Source: Rodentibacter sp. JRC1
GTDB lineage: Bacteria; Pseudomonadota; Gammaproteobacteria; Enterobacterales; Pasteurellaceae
Reading direction: 5' to 3'
DNA: 64,000 nt
Assembly: GCF_020521555.1 (NCBI RefSeq)
Contig: NZ_BPWA01000001.1
Coordinates: 1,054,001-1,118,000, forward strand
Part shown: positions 31,817 to 39,550 of the stretch, piece after piece
How positions within the stretch are numbered: the first letter of the stretch is position 1
How the letters are laid out: every line of letters starts with the position of its first letter
The notes under the pieces: generated by a model
What the model was told of the DNA's origin: nothing
What the model saw: the letters and a program-made list of their open reading frames with translations, nothing else
The model's database searches: none
Program-made: the position numbers and the translations under genes

Positions 31817-32233
31817 ATGCCGAATGAAATTAAACTTTTTGAACAGAAGAATATCCGTTCCCACTGGGACGAAGAACAAGAAAAATGGTATTTTTCCATT
31901 GTAGATGTTATTTCAGTTTTAACAGAAAGCAGCGATCCCACCGCCTACTGGCGAAAGCTCAAACAACGCCTAAAAGCTGAAGGGAATGAAACCGTGACAA
32001 ATTGTCACGGTTTGAAAATGTCTTCCAAAGACGGAAAAATGCGATTAACTGACGTGGCAGATGTGGAGCAATTGTTGCGACTTATTCAGTCTATTCCTAG
32101 CCCAAAAGCTGAACCGTTTAAATTATGGCTGGCGGAAGTGACACGCCAAGAACAGGAAAAACGCACAGGCAAACAAGTGGTGAGCAAAGATAACACCAAA
32201 GCCCTGCAAGCTCAAAAACGATTAAAGAAATAA
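31817..32233 (+). CDS. BRO-N domain protein, short form (DinD-like)
   Basis: A 138-residue protein whose first 110 residues are a BRO-N (phage antirepressor) domain (NIRSHWDEEQEKWYFSIVDV; KMRLTDVADVEQLLRLIQ; AEPFKLWLAEV). E. coli DinD, an SOS-induced protein, has the same domain. The relatives I remember are about twice as long and end in a tail like the last 30 residues here (EKRTGKQVVSKDN). This looks like a version with an internal in-frame deletion. Start ATG follows AAGGA. Behind a LexA-type box and 47 bases ahead of a RhuM-Fic gene. Confidence 0.78.
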   Translation: MPNEIKLFEQKNIRSHWDEEQEKWYFSIVDVISVLTESSDPTAYWRKLKQRLKAEGNETVTNCHGLKMSSKDGKMRLTDVADVEQLLRLIQSIPSPKAEPFKLWLAEVTRQEQEKRTGKQVVSKDNTKALQAQKRLKK

Positions 32234-32280
32234 AAGAGCGGTCAGATTTTGGGATATTTTGCAACTTAAGGAGAAATAAA

Positions 32281-33255
32281 ATGAATAATCAAATCCAGAT
32301 TTATACCAGCCAAGATGGGCAAACTGAAGTTGAAGTGCGTTTTGAACAAGAAACCGTTTGGCTTTCACAAGCACAAATGGCGAGCTTATTTGGACGTGAC
32401 CAGTCTGTCATTTCTCGTCATATTCGTAATGCTTTAGGCGAAGGAGAAATCACTGAAAAAAGCAATATGCAAAAAATGCATATTGCAAATTCTGATAAAC
32501 CCGTTGTGTTTTATGATTTAGATAGCATTATTTCAATTGGCTATCGGATTAAATCTCCACAAGGTGTAGCATTTCGTCGTTGGGCAACGGCTCGTTTGAA
32601 GGATTATCTTCTCAAAGGCTACGCAATCAACCAAAAACGATTACAAGAAAAAGGCATTGAATTTCAGCAAGCGATCAATTTATTAAGCCAAACACTTTCA
32701 AACCAAGCCCTAGTCAATACCGAAGGTCAAGCTGTGATCAATGTCGTGCAGGACTACGCCCGCAGCTGGTCGTTGTTGCAAGCCTATGATGAGCAAAGTT
32801 TAAACGCCAATTTGCAGAAACAGACCGAAATGCGACCGCTTATTTATGCTGATGTGTTGCAGGCGATTGCCCAATTAAAGCAAACCTTGATCGAAAAAGG
32901 CGAAGCGACCGAGCTTTTCGCTAATCCGCGTAATGACGGCTTACAATCGGCAATTAACACCATTGAGGCAGGCTTCGGTGATGAACTGTTTTATCCGAAT
33001 ATTGCTGCCCGAGCCGCCCATTTACTCTATTTTGTGATAAAAAATCACCCACTCACGGACGGTAACAAACGCACAGGATCATTTCTATTTTTGTGGTATT
33101 TACGAATCAACCAAGGACTACTCGCCAAACCTGTGGAACAACTGATTAACGATAACACGCTGGTAGCGTTGGCATTGTTAGTAGCGGAAAGTTTACCCGA
33201 ACAAAAAGAGTTGATGATTAAATTGGTGGAGCATTTTATTTTATTGAGAGCATAA
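32281..33255 (+). CDS. RhuM-type protein with C-terminal Fic/Doc domain
   Basis: A 324-residue protein. Residues 1-115 match the RhuM N-terminal region (EVRFEQETVWLSQAQMASLF, GRDQSVISRHIRNAL, YDLDSIISIGYRIKSPQG). Residues 190-324 form a Fic/Doc domain with HPLTDGNKRTGSFLF near residue 260. The motif has the catalytic histidine but GNKR in place of GNGR plus a second arginine, closer to Doc kinases than to AMP-transferring Fic enzymes. The target is unknown. It could be a toxin or modifier paired with the BRO-N protein. Start ATG follows AAGGAG. It interrupts the thi operon. Confidence 0.82.
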   Translation: MNNQIQIYTSQDGQTEVEVRFEQETVWLSQAQMASLFGRDQSVISRHIRNALGEGEITEKSNMQKMHIANSDKPVVFYDLDSIISIGYRIKSPQGVAFRRWATARLKDYLLKGYAINQKRLQEKGIEFQQAINLLSQTLSNQALVNTEGQAVINVVQDYARSWSLLQAYDEQSLNANLQKQTEMRPLIYADVLQAIAQLKQTLIEKGEATELFANPRNDGLQSAINTIEAGFGDELFYPNIAARAAHLLYFVIKNHPLTDGNKRTGSFLFLWYLRINQGLLAKPVEQLINDNTLVALALLVAESLPEQKELMIKLVEHFILLRA

Positions 33256-33303
33256 AAGAGCGGTCAAATTTCGACTTAAATTTACAAACAAAAGGAAAAG
33301 ATA

Positions 33304-34077
33304 ATGACAGATACACTAAAATTGGGCGATTTTGAATTTCACTCTAGACTTTTTACCGGTACAGGCAAATTTGCAAACGCTCGGCTTATGCAACAAAGCA
33401 TTGCAAAATCAGGCTCACAGTTAGCAACAATGGCGATGAAACGAGTCAATCTTGCAACGCAAAATGATGATATTTTACAACCGCTTGTGGATATTGGCGT
33501 GAAATTGTTACCAAATACCTCAGGGGCGAAAACGGCTGAAGAAGCGGTATTTGCCGCTCAACTTGCACGAGAAGCCTTGCAAACCAACTGGATCAAGCTC
33601 GAAATTCACCCTGATGTGCGTTATTTGTTGCCTGATCCGATTGAAACCCTCAAGGCAGCGGAAATGTTAGTCAAACAAGGTTTTATCGTACTCCCTTACT
33701 GCTCTGCCGACCCTGTTTTATGCAAGCACTTAGAAGAAGTCGGCTGTGCTGCCGTAATGCCGTTAGGGTCGCCAATTGGCTCAAATAACGGCTTGAAAAC
33801 TCGAGATTTTTTACGCATTATCATTGAGCAAGCTCGAGTGCCTGTAGTTGTGGACGCAGGTATCGGCAGCCCAAGCCACGCGACTGAAGCAATGGAAATG
33901 GGTGCGGACGCAGTGTTAGTGAATACCGCAATGGCAGTGGCAGGTGATCCGATTTTAGTGGCAGAAGCCTTTAAGCTCGCCGTTGAAGCAGGGCGAAAAG
34001 GCTATCTCGCCGGTTTAGGTAAACCGAGTAATCACGCTGTGGCAACAAGCCCATTGACCGAGTTCTTAGGTAATTGA
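33304..34077 (+). CDS. thiG: Thiazole synthase ThiG
   Basis: A 257-residue TIM-barrel enzyme that condenses deoxyxylulose phosphate, dehydroglycine and ThiS thiocarboxylate into the thiazole ring. The catalytic lysine lies in [10 protein letters not shown] near residue 98, and the phosphate loop is [20 protein letters not shown] near residue 185. Start ATG follows AAAGGAA. Separated from thiS by the BRO-N and RhuM-Fic genes; whether it is transcribed with the upstream thi genes or from the SOS-type promoter is open. Confidence 0.96.
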   Translation: MTDTLKLGDFEFHSRLFTGTGKFANARLMQQSIAKSGSQLATMAMKRVNLATQNDDILQPLVDIGVKLLPNTSGAKTAEEAVFAAQLAREALQTNWIKLEIHPDVRYLLPDPIETLKAAEMLVKQGFIVLPYCSADPVLCKHLEEVGCAAVMPLGSPIGSNNGLKTRDFLRIIIEQARVPVVVDAGIGSPSHATEAMEMGADAVLVNTAMAVAGDPILVAEAFKLAVEAGRKGYLAGLGKPSNHAVATSPLTEFLGN

Positions 34078-34367
34078 CAGGATATAAGCGATCAATTTTT
34101 GTGAACTATTTGCAACAGCTTCATTAAATATGATCGCTTGTACACTTTATTTTCCTTACAACATTTTAGGATACGATACATAAACCTCTAACCGGCTCTC
34201 CCGAGTATTGACAAACTTTAGATTGAGATGATTTCACCTTATGATAAACGCCCTTTCCCATGACAAAACTCTTGATAGACAAAAAATTGAAATAGGGTAT
34301 TAGCGAACATACTCATTTAAAAAATCAATTTAACTACAAACTAAATTCTTCTATTTTCTCTCACAAT

Positions 34368-34473
34368 TCAGCCCATTATCTCTCGATAAAGTTTCAATTT
34401 ATTTTCCAAATAAAGCCGGTGTTCTGCTAATTTTTGCTGTTGCAATTGCAGTTTTTGTCGCAAAAGAAGTTTT
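34368..34473 (-). pseudogene. Relic of a coiled-coil C-terminus, possibly a MerR-family regulator
   Basis: The frame KLLLRQKLQLQQQ continuing KLAEHRLYLENKLKLYREIMG ends in a stop at 34368 and is preceded by an in-frame stop, with no start codon. The pattern resembles the dimerisation helix at the end of MerR-type regulators. Only about 34 codons remain. Confidence 0.35.
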
Positions 34474-34526
34474 TAATAATCAATGTGAAAATTGACCGCA
34501 CTTTCAATTAAACCCTGCAACTCACA

Positions 34527-34560
34527 ATTAAAAAGGTGGGAAATGATCTGCCCACCTTGT
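34527..34560 (-). terminator. Terminator of cpdB
   Basis: On the minus strand AAGGTGGG and CCCACCTT pair around a ten-base loop and are followed by TTTAATT. It lies six bases after the cpdB stop. Confidence 0.8.
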
Positions 34561-34565
34561 TTTCA

Positions 34566-36536
34566 TTACTTGGATAAATCAATCCGATACACAGCAAACC
34601 CCACTTCATCAACGTCCACTTGTTGCATTGGATATTGTGCTTTTTCGGCGATAAATTTCGCTGCCTGCTCACTTGGGGAGGTTTCAAAACGAACATCTAG
34701 TTTATCGTTGCCAATGATTGGCATAAAACGCCAATTTTTATCTGCGCTTGGATTTACACTGCCTGCTTTTTCACTTGTCGCTTTGATGTAATCCGCTAAA
34801 ATTTGGCGGTTTTCATCCGGTGATGCATACACGATATGTTTATCACCCGTCCCCGGGAATTTATTGCTATATGCACGGTAGTTATTCGTTGCGATTAAAA
34901 ATTCCGCTTTTGGATCAACCGGTTTACCCTGATAAATGAGGTTTACAACACGATGTGCGTTCGGGTTGATTAACTTGCACTCACCATCGTAACGTGCCGG
35001 TTGGGTCAGATCATATTCATAATTCACACCGTCAATCACATCAAAGTTATAAGTACGGAAACCTTCCCAATCAAGTAAAGATTGCGGTTTGTCGCTGGTC
35101 GGATCAATTCGCTTGAACATTCCCGCACTGCATTCGAGCCACTCTTTAAGCTGTTCGCCCGTCACTTTCACGACTACAAGGGTATTCGGATAAAGGTATA
35201 AATCCGCTGCATTGCGGAAAGTCAATTCACCTTTATTCACCTCGGTGTAGCCTGACGGATCATTTTTACGCCCTCCGGCTTTGAACGGTGCACCCGCACT
35301 TAAAATCGGCAATCCGGCCATAGACGGCACGTTGGATGCCACTTTTTCCACATACGCCTTTTGGGCTTGATTTACGATTTGAATTGTCGGATCGTCTTGT
35401 ACCAATGCCAAGTAGCTGTACATATTATCGCTCGCCTTACCGATCGGCTGCGCTACAAATTTACGTGTTGCTTCGTGAACAGGCTGTAAAAGTGCGGTCA
35501 ATTCCGGATCATTTTCTACAAGGGATTTTTTGTTTTCCGCATCAAAAATCGGGCGAAGTACCGCTTTGCCGGAAGTAACAATCCATTTGCCGTTGTGTTC
35601 GGTCAACCCTAAATCAACGACACTGATATTATTCGCCCAGTAACCCGCCATACTCTCCGGCACACCTTTTACTGTGCCGTTTACAATATCCGCATTAGGG
35701 GACTTCGCAAATTCTTTATTCGGAAATAAACGATGTGAATGACCGAAAATCACCGCATCAATGTGCGGTATATCCGCCAAGTAGAAAGCCGAATTTTCCG
35801 CTCCTTCTTTATAAGGTTCATCAGAAGGGCCGGTATGCGCCAAGGCAATCACTATATCCGCCCCTTTTTTCTTCATTTCCGGCACGTATTTTTGTGCTGT
35901 TTTCACAATATCCCGGGTTTCCACTTTGCCCTGTAAGTTCGCTTTATCCCAAACCATTATTTGCGGTGGAACAAAACCGATATAACCGATTTTCAATTTA
36001 TGTGCTTTGCCTTTGTTATCCACCACTTCTTTTTCTTGAATGATATAAGGCGTGAAGTAAGGTTCATCAGTGCCCGTTTTCACTACATTTGCATTAATGA
36101 TCGGAAATTTAGCCTGTTTCATTGCATCGGCTAAATAATCCAAACCATAATTGAACTCGTGGTTTCCGAGCGTGCCTACGTCATAATTCATCGCATTCAA
36201 ACAATCCACCGCGGGGTTGGATTTACCTTCTTTATAACCCAGCGCGGCTTGATAATCTGCAATCGGATTGCCTTGAATTAAATCCCCGTTATCCACCAAC
36301 ACGCTGTTTTTTACTTCGGAACGAGCCTGACGAATTAAGGTTGCAGCGCGCGTAAAACCAAATTTATCGGTCGGGGCATCTTTGTAATAATCAAAATCCG
36401 TTAAAAAACTATGAATATCGGTGGTGGCGATAATACGCAAGTCCACATCACTTTTTCCTTTTGCCATCACAAAACGGTTTGTACTTAACGTAAGAATACT
36501 TACGGCACCGATTTGAATAAAATGACGTCGTTTCAT
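34566..36536 (-). CDS. cpdB: Periplasmic 2',3'-cyclic-nucleotide 2'-phosphodiesterase / 3'-nucleotidase
   Basis: A 656-residue exported metallophosphoesterase. The N-terminus has an Arg-Arg pair followed by a hydrophobic stretch ([18 protein letters not shown]), a Tat-like or Sec signal. Metal-binding motifs are [33 protein letters not shown] and the distal GHSH. A C-terminal 5'-nucleotidase domain contains [11 protein letters not shown]. It lets the cell salvage cyclic and 3' nucleotides as nucleosides and phosphate. Length is normal for the family. Confidence 0.95.
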   Translation of the reverse strand: MKRRHFIQIGAVSILTLSTNRFVMAKGKSDVDLRIIATTDIHSFLTDFDYYKDAPTDKFGFTRAATLIRQARSEVKNSVLVDNGDLIQGNPIADYQAALGYKEGKSNPAVDCLNAMNYDVGTLGNHEFNYGLDYLADAMKQAKFPIINANVVKTGTDEPYFTPYIIQEKEVVDNKGKAHKLKIGYIGFVPPQIMVWDKANLQGKVETRDIVKTAQKYVPEMKKKGADIVIALAHTGPSDEPYKEGAENSAFYLADIPHIDAVIFGHSHRLFPNKEFAKSPNADIVNGTVKGVPESMAGYWANNISVVDLGLTEHNGKWIVTSGKAVLRPIFDAENKKSLVENDPELTALLQPVHEATRKFVAQPIGKASDNMYSYLALVQDDPTIQIVNQAQKAYVEKVASNVPSMAGLPILSAGAPFKAGGRKNDPSGYTEVNKGELTFRNAADLYLYPNTLVVVKVTGEQLKEWLECSAGMFKRIDPTSDKPQSLLDWEGFRTYNFDVIDGVNYEYDLTQPARYDGECKLINPNAHRVVNLIYQGKPVDPKAEFLIATNNYRAYSNKFPGTGDKHIVYASPDENRQILADYIKATSEKAGSVNPSADKNWRFMPIIGNDKLDVRFETSPSEQAAKFIAEKAQYPMQQVDVDEVGFAVYRIDLSK

Positions 36537-36659
36537 AATGAAATCCTCAGTTGGTTAAATTTGGCGATATTGTAAAAAAATGAAAAACACTTTGAAAGAA
36601 GTGCGGTTTAATATTGCGGTATTATGACTGACTAAAATAGGCTATCCCATCTAAACAAC

Positions 36660-36743
36660 CTACCGTCCCCAAATTACCCCAATTTCAGGAAAACGGTGAA
36701 ATTCACGACGCCAGTGAATGAGTTGCTGTAGATCTAAATTCAT
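36660..36743 (-). pseudogene. 5' relic of an M20-family amidohydrolase
   Basis: The frame starts with ATG at 36743 behind AAGGAAG and encodes 27 residues, MNLDLQQLIHWRREFHRFPE then IGVIWGR, before a stop. The HWRRE-HRFPEIG pattern is the start of AbgA/hippurate-hydrolase-type M20 peptidases. The other 350 or so residues are missing. The same neighbourhood in H. influenzae, as I recall, has a full hydrolase here, so this is probably a deletion remnant. Confidence 0.7.
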
Positions 36744-36773
36744 TTTTTCTTCCTTAAAAAGTTTGGTGAAAAC

Positions 36774-36803
36774 GACCGCACTTTACTTTAAAAGTGCGGT
36801 GAG
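36774..36803. terminator. Inverted uptake-signal pair after dcuC
   Basis: ACCGCACTTTA and TAAAGTGCGGT-like arms (GACCGCACTTTACTTTAAAA then GTGCGGT) form a tight stem just after the dcuC stop. Likely terminator for dcuC on the minus strand. Confidence 0.75.
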
Positions 36804-36816
36804 ATTTTGAGTTGTT

Positions 36817-38112
36817 TTACAGCATAAATAATGCGAGAAATAAAACCGCAAGCACCATACCCGGCGCAGTGCGTTTTACTATTTCAACCGGACTAACCAT
36901 TGCGAGACCTGCGCACACTATCGTTACACCGGCGATAGGTGAAGCCGTACGCCCTAATGCACCGGCAATGGCAGCCGCCATACCGAGATTAACATGGGTA
37001 TAGCCAAGTTCAATCGCGTGCGGGGTAACGGCACTATTAAATGCAATAGCGGCGGCATCACCCGATCCGGTGATTAACCCCATTAAAAAAGGCCCGATGG
37101 TTGCCCCCCAACGTACAAATTCGTTGGATTCTTTTAAAAATGAAATTGCACTATCCACCGCACCTGTCGATTTTAAACCGGCGACGAATACGCTTGCGGC
37201 AATAATAATACCAAGTACGTTAGCGTAAGAATTGCCCATTCCGTTAAAAAATTCTTCGGTGATTTTTACCGGTGAAATTCGAGTGACGATAATGCCGTAA
37301 ATAGCCCCAATGAGCATTGCTTGCGGTACGCCCATTTTGCTCCATTCAAGCCCAGGCAACTCTTGCAAGGACGTTCCGCCAACAACCAAAATCACTAATG
37401 GCAATAACGGCGCAAGGGCATAAAGCATATTTACATCCTGAACGGTTTGAGTTTCGCTTTCTTTTTGTTCTGCAAGGTAAGCCTCTCTGTGTGCTTTTCC
37501 ATAATCTTTGAAAACAAGGGCTAAAATCGTCAATACAATCGCACCGATAGCACCGGCAATCATATTGTAAGGCGCGTGAGAAAGATTGACTTCCGTGATG
37601 GTTAAACCGGACATTTCACTGATCATTGCAGAATGGGAAGAACCCGGGCTCATCATCGAGCCGAAAGTCCCGGCTAAGATTGCCGCTCCGGCAGTGGCAG
37701 GGCGAACACCTGCACTTTTTAGCACGGGAATCAAGGTTGCCCCTACCGCCGCCGCACAACCCGCCGCAGAGGGAATAGCAATATTAATGAAAAAGGTAAT
37801 AATGGCGGCAATCGGAATTAAGAAGAATTTTAATCCGCTTAAGGGTTTAGTCAGTAAATGTACTAAATGCGTATCGCATTGCGTGTATTTCATCACATAA
37901 GCAAAACCCATACTGGAACAAATCGCCATAATCAAGCCGCTTGATGTCATACTTTTGGCAAACGCATCAAGCGCTCCCATTGGATTTAGCGTTAAAATCG
38001 ACATCAACAAACCTATACCGATTAACACGGTTCGTGTTTCCGATTTTTTTATAAGAAAATAAACTGTGGCAAAAATACCAATGATCGCCACAATAGATTT
38101 AAATAACTCCAT
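36817..38112 (-). CDS. dcuC: DcuC-family C4-dicarboxylate transporter
   Basis: A 431-residue membrane carrier of the DcuC type with about twelve hydrophobic segments (MELFKSIVAIIGIFATVYFL; FINIAIPSAAGCAAAVGATL). DcuC exports succinate under anaerobic growth. Some relatives in this family act with amidohydrolases or peptidases on other acidic substrates, and the adjacent pepE (and the hydrolase relic) suggest that the substrate may be an aspartyl or glutamyl compound. It starts 16 bases after the pepE stop, so the two form an operon. Confidence 0.8.
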   Translation of the reverse strand: MELFKSIVAIIGIFATVYFLIKKSETRTVLIGIGLLMSILTLNPMGALDAFAKSMTSSGLIMAICSSMGFAYVMKYTQCDTHLVHLLTKPLSGLKFFLIPIAAIITFFINIAIPSAAGCAAAVGATLIPVLKSAGVRPATAGAAILAGTFGSMMSPGSSHSAMISEMSGLTITEVNLSHAPYNMIAGAIGAIVLTILALVFKDYGKAHREAYLAEQKESETQTVQDVNMLYALAPLLPLVILVVGGTSLQELPGLEWSKMGVPQAMLIGAIYGIIVTRISPVKITEEFFNGMGNSYANVLGIIIAASVFVAGLKSTGAVDSAISFLKESNEFVRWGATIGPFLMGLITGSGDAAAIAFNSAVTPHAIELGYTHVNLGMAAAIAGALGRTASPIAGVTIVCAGLAMVSPVEIVKRTAPGMVLAVLFLALFML

Positions 38113-38128
38113 AAAATATTCCTTTAGG

Positions 38129-38833
38129 TTAATAAGAAAAAGTCGTATTTACTGCAAACGTCTCACATCGCATTCCTTCACTGAAACGCAGAATAGGTGC
38201 TTCACCCAGCACAGTAGCAGACGCACCTTGAATGTGTAATGCCGTACCTTCCGGAAGTGCATAGACAAGTGCGGTCGGATTGACAAGTAAAAATTCCGCT
38301 AAACGTTCTTCACGACTTTCACCGTTATGACCTTGCATTTTGCCGGAAATGAAATGTGGGTTGATTTGATGGGGGAATAATTGCAGTGCAGAAAAAGAAG
38401 GGGGATAAGTAATTGGCATATCGTTCGTCGTCATTATCGAGGCTCCTGCTACATTTGCCCCCGCACTCCAACCAAAATAGGGGATGCCGGCATTGACTTT
38501 CTCTCTAATCACTTCAATTAAATGATGTTCATAAAGTTGTTTCAACAAGCAAAACGTATTACCACCACCAATTGCGATCACATCGGCTTGCTCAATAATA
38601 TCGCAATGCCGTTTGCCGTGATGCACAGAAATTATTTCTATATCAAGTTCTGCTAATGCGGTTTGCACCGTTTTTTCATACTCATCGTAAGTACGACTCA
38701 CTCCGGCATAAGGTACAAAGGCAATTTTTTTACCATGATAATCTGCCAAAAATTGTTTTAATAAAGGTATCGTATGTACTAAATAGCCACTTTCCTTATA
38801 TTTTGAACTACTGAATAATAATACATTTTTCAT
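38129..38833 (-). CDS. pepE: Dipeptidase E (alpha-aspartyl dipeptidase)
   Basis: A 234-residue cytoplasmic serine peptidase of family S51 that splits Asp-X dipeptides. The nucleophile is in [11 protein letters not shown] near residue 120. The fold motif [19 protein letters not shown] is near residue 87. Length matches the 229-residue Salmonella enzyme. Co-transcribed with dcuC. Transcription starts in the long AT-rich gap shared with the divergent speF leader. Confidence 0.93.
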   Translation of the reverse strand: MKNVLLFSSSKYKESGYLVHTIPLLKQFLADYHGKKIAFVPYAGVSRTYDEYEKTVQTALAELDIEIISVHHGKRHCDIIEQADVIAIGGGNTFCLLKQLYEHHLIEVIREKVNAGIPYFGWSAGANVAGASIMTTNDMPITYPPSFSALQLFPHQINPHFISGKMQGHNGESREERLAEFLLVNPTALVYALPEGTALHIQGASATVLGEAPILRFSEGMRCETFAVNTTFSY

Positions 38834-38977
38834 ATTTTTATCTCCTTTTAATTTATGATCTATTGCATTATACTTAGATAAAATTAAAATAGATACAAAA
38901 ATTATTTAAATAAAAAACAAAAATAAGAAAATTTAATGTTAAATAAATGTTACTAAAAATAAAAAAACAAATTTATT

Positions 38978-39006
38978 TTGACCAAGATCACATTTTTTAA
39001 TATTCA
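38978..39006 (+). promoter_or_regulatory. Putative speF operon promoter with CRP/FNR-like site
   Basis: TTGACC, a 17-base spacer and TATTCA, about 545 bases before speF. TTTGACCAAGATCACA overlaps the -35: it matches CRP (TGTGA-N6-TCACA) with one mismatch and FNR (TTGAT-N4-ATCAA) with two. Either control is inferred. Confidence 0.5.
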
Positions 39007-39086
39007 TTATTGATTCCAGTTTTAGGAAGGCGCAGAATAATAGTGAAGATAAATTTGTTGAATTGTATAGATATAGGGAGGATTCT

Positions 39087-39188
39087 ATGCAAGTAAATAC
39101 ATACATACATACATACATACATACATACATACATACATACATACATACATACATACATACATACATACAAGAATTGTACGCCTTTTAA
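39087..39188 (+). CDS. Upstream ORF containing an (ATAC)18 tract
   Basis: ATG at 39087 follows a strong ribosome site (GGGAGGA). The 33-codon frame reads MQVN, five or so TYIH repeats, then TYIQELYAF and a stop at 39186-39188, 29 bases before the SpeFL start. The repeat is free of stops in all three forward frames. With 19 or 16 repeats the frame would run without a stop through the linker (TRIVRLLTLNPIKGRSL) into SpeFL. Whether the ORF is translated is not known; the ribosome site and position in the leader RNA support it. Confidence 0.5.
   Translation: MQVNTYIHTYIHTYIHTYIHTYIHTYIQELYAF
39097..39168. repeat. Tetranucleotide simple repeat (ATAC)18
   Basis: Exactly 18 perfect ATAC units (72 bases) in the speF leader. 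Perfect tetranucleotide tracts of this length are slippage-prone and drive phase variation in Haemophilus species. Confidence 0.97.
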
Positions 39189-39217
39189 CGCTTAATCCAA
39201 TAAAAGGTCGTTCTTTA

Positions 39218-39328
39218 ATGGCACATATTCGCCGAACAAGACACATTATGATGCCATCACATCGTTCCTGTTTTTCCTATTCTGTTTTTACATCTCAAAA
39301 TAAACCATCCTTTTTACTCTCTGAATAA
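39218..39328 (+). CDS. speFL: SpeFL-type ornithine-sensing leader peptide
   Basis: A 36-codon ORF in the speF leader. MAHIRRTRHIMMPSHRSCFS matches the E. coli SpeFL core HIRRTTHIM...HR closely, followed by an aromatic segment (SYSVF, compare DFHFF). SpeFL stalls the ribosome when ornithine is bound and so prevents premature termination upstream of speF. The ribosome site AAAAGG lies ten bases before ATG. The last codons and stop form the 5' arm of a hairpin. Too short to appear in ordinary gene calls. The first core residues agree strongly, so the assignment is good, although arrest has not been tested here. Confidence 0.85.
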   Translation: MAHIRRTRHIMMPSHRSCFSYSVFTSQNKPSFLLSE

Positions 39329-39347
39329 CCTACCACTATTCAGAGAG
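39317..39347 (+). promoter_or_regulatory. Leader hairpin 1 covering the SpeFL stop codon
   Basis: CTCTCTGAATA (39317-39327) pairs perfectly with TATTCAGAGAG (39337-39347). The 5' arm contains the last SpeFL codons and most of the stop, so a ribosome stalled there would keep the hairpin open. No T run follows. Confidence 0.65.
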
Positions 39348-39350
39348 ATC

Positions 39351-39408
39351 TTAGCTTTAAAAATAAATATAACTTGATAAAGGTTATTGTTTTAACTTTA
39401 AAGCTAAT
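39351..39408 (+). promoter_or_regulatory. Leader hairpin 2 downstream of SpeFL
   Basis: TTAGCTTTAAA and TTTAAAGCTAA pair across a 35-base loop. Together with hairpin 1 it forms the structured part of the 220-base gap between the SpeFL stop and speF. Its role in Rho access is inferred. Confidence 0.45.
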
Positions 39409-39550
39409 TAATTCATTTTAAATTAATAAGAATAAATTACTAATATTTTTATATTAGTGATGCACTCTCTTGTTATTTAAAAAGTAAAACCATGCATTAT
39501 TTTTATAGTGCTAGGGTTATTTTTCTCAAAAAATAAATAAGGAGTTAATT

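Larger units (their letters stand above)
34078..34565. other. Gap between thiG and cpdB
   Basis: No intact gene is seen. The first part holds a long-loop inverted repeat (AAGCGATCA at 34086-34094, TGATCGCTT at 34131-34139). The middle holds a gene relic, and the end has the cpdB terminator and an uptake signal. Confidence 0.6.

Noticed and set aside
38939..39166. Minus-strand ORF with MYVC repeats
   Set aside because: It is only the reverse reading of the ATAC tract followed by low-complexity leader sequence; no ribosome site or family.
39097..39168. Possible CRISPR array
   Set aside because: The repeat is a pure four-base unit with no spacers and no cas genes.
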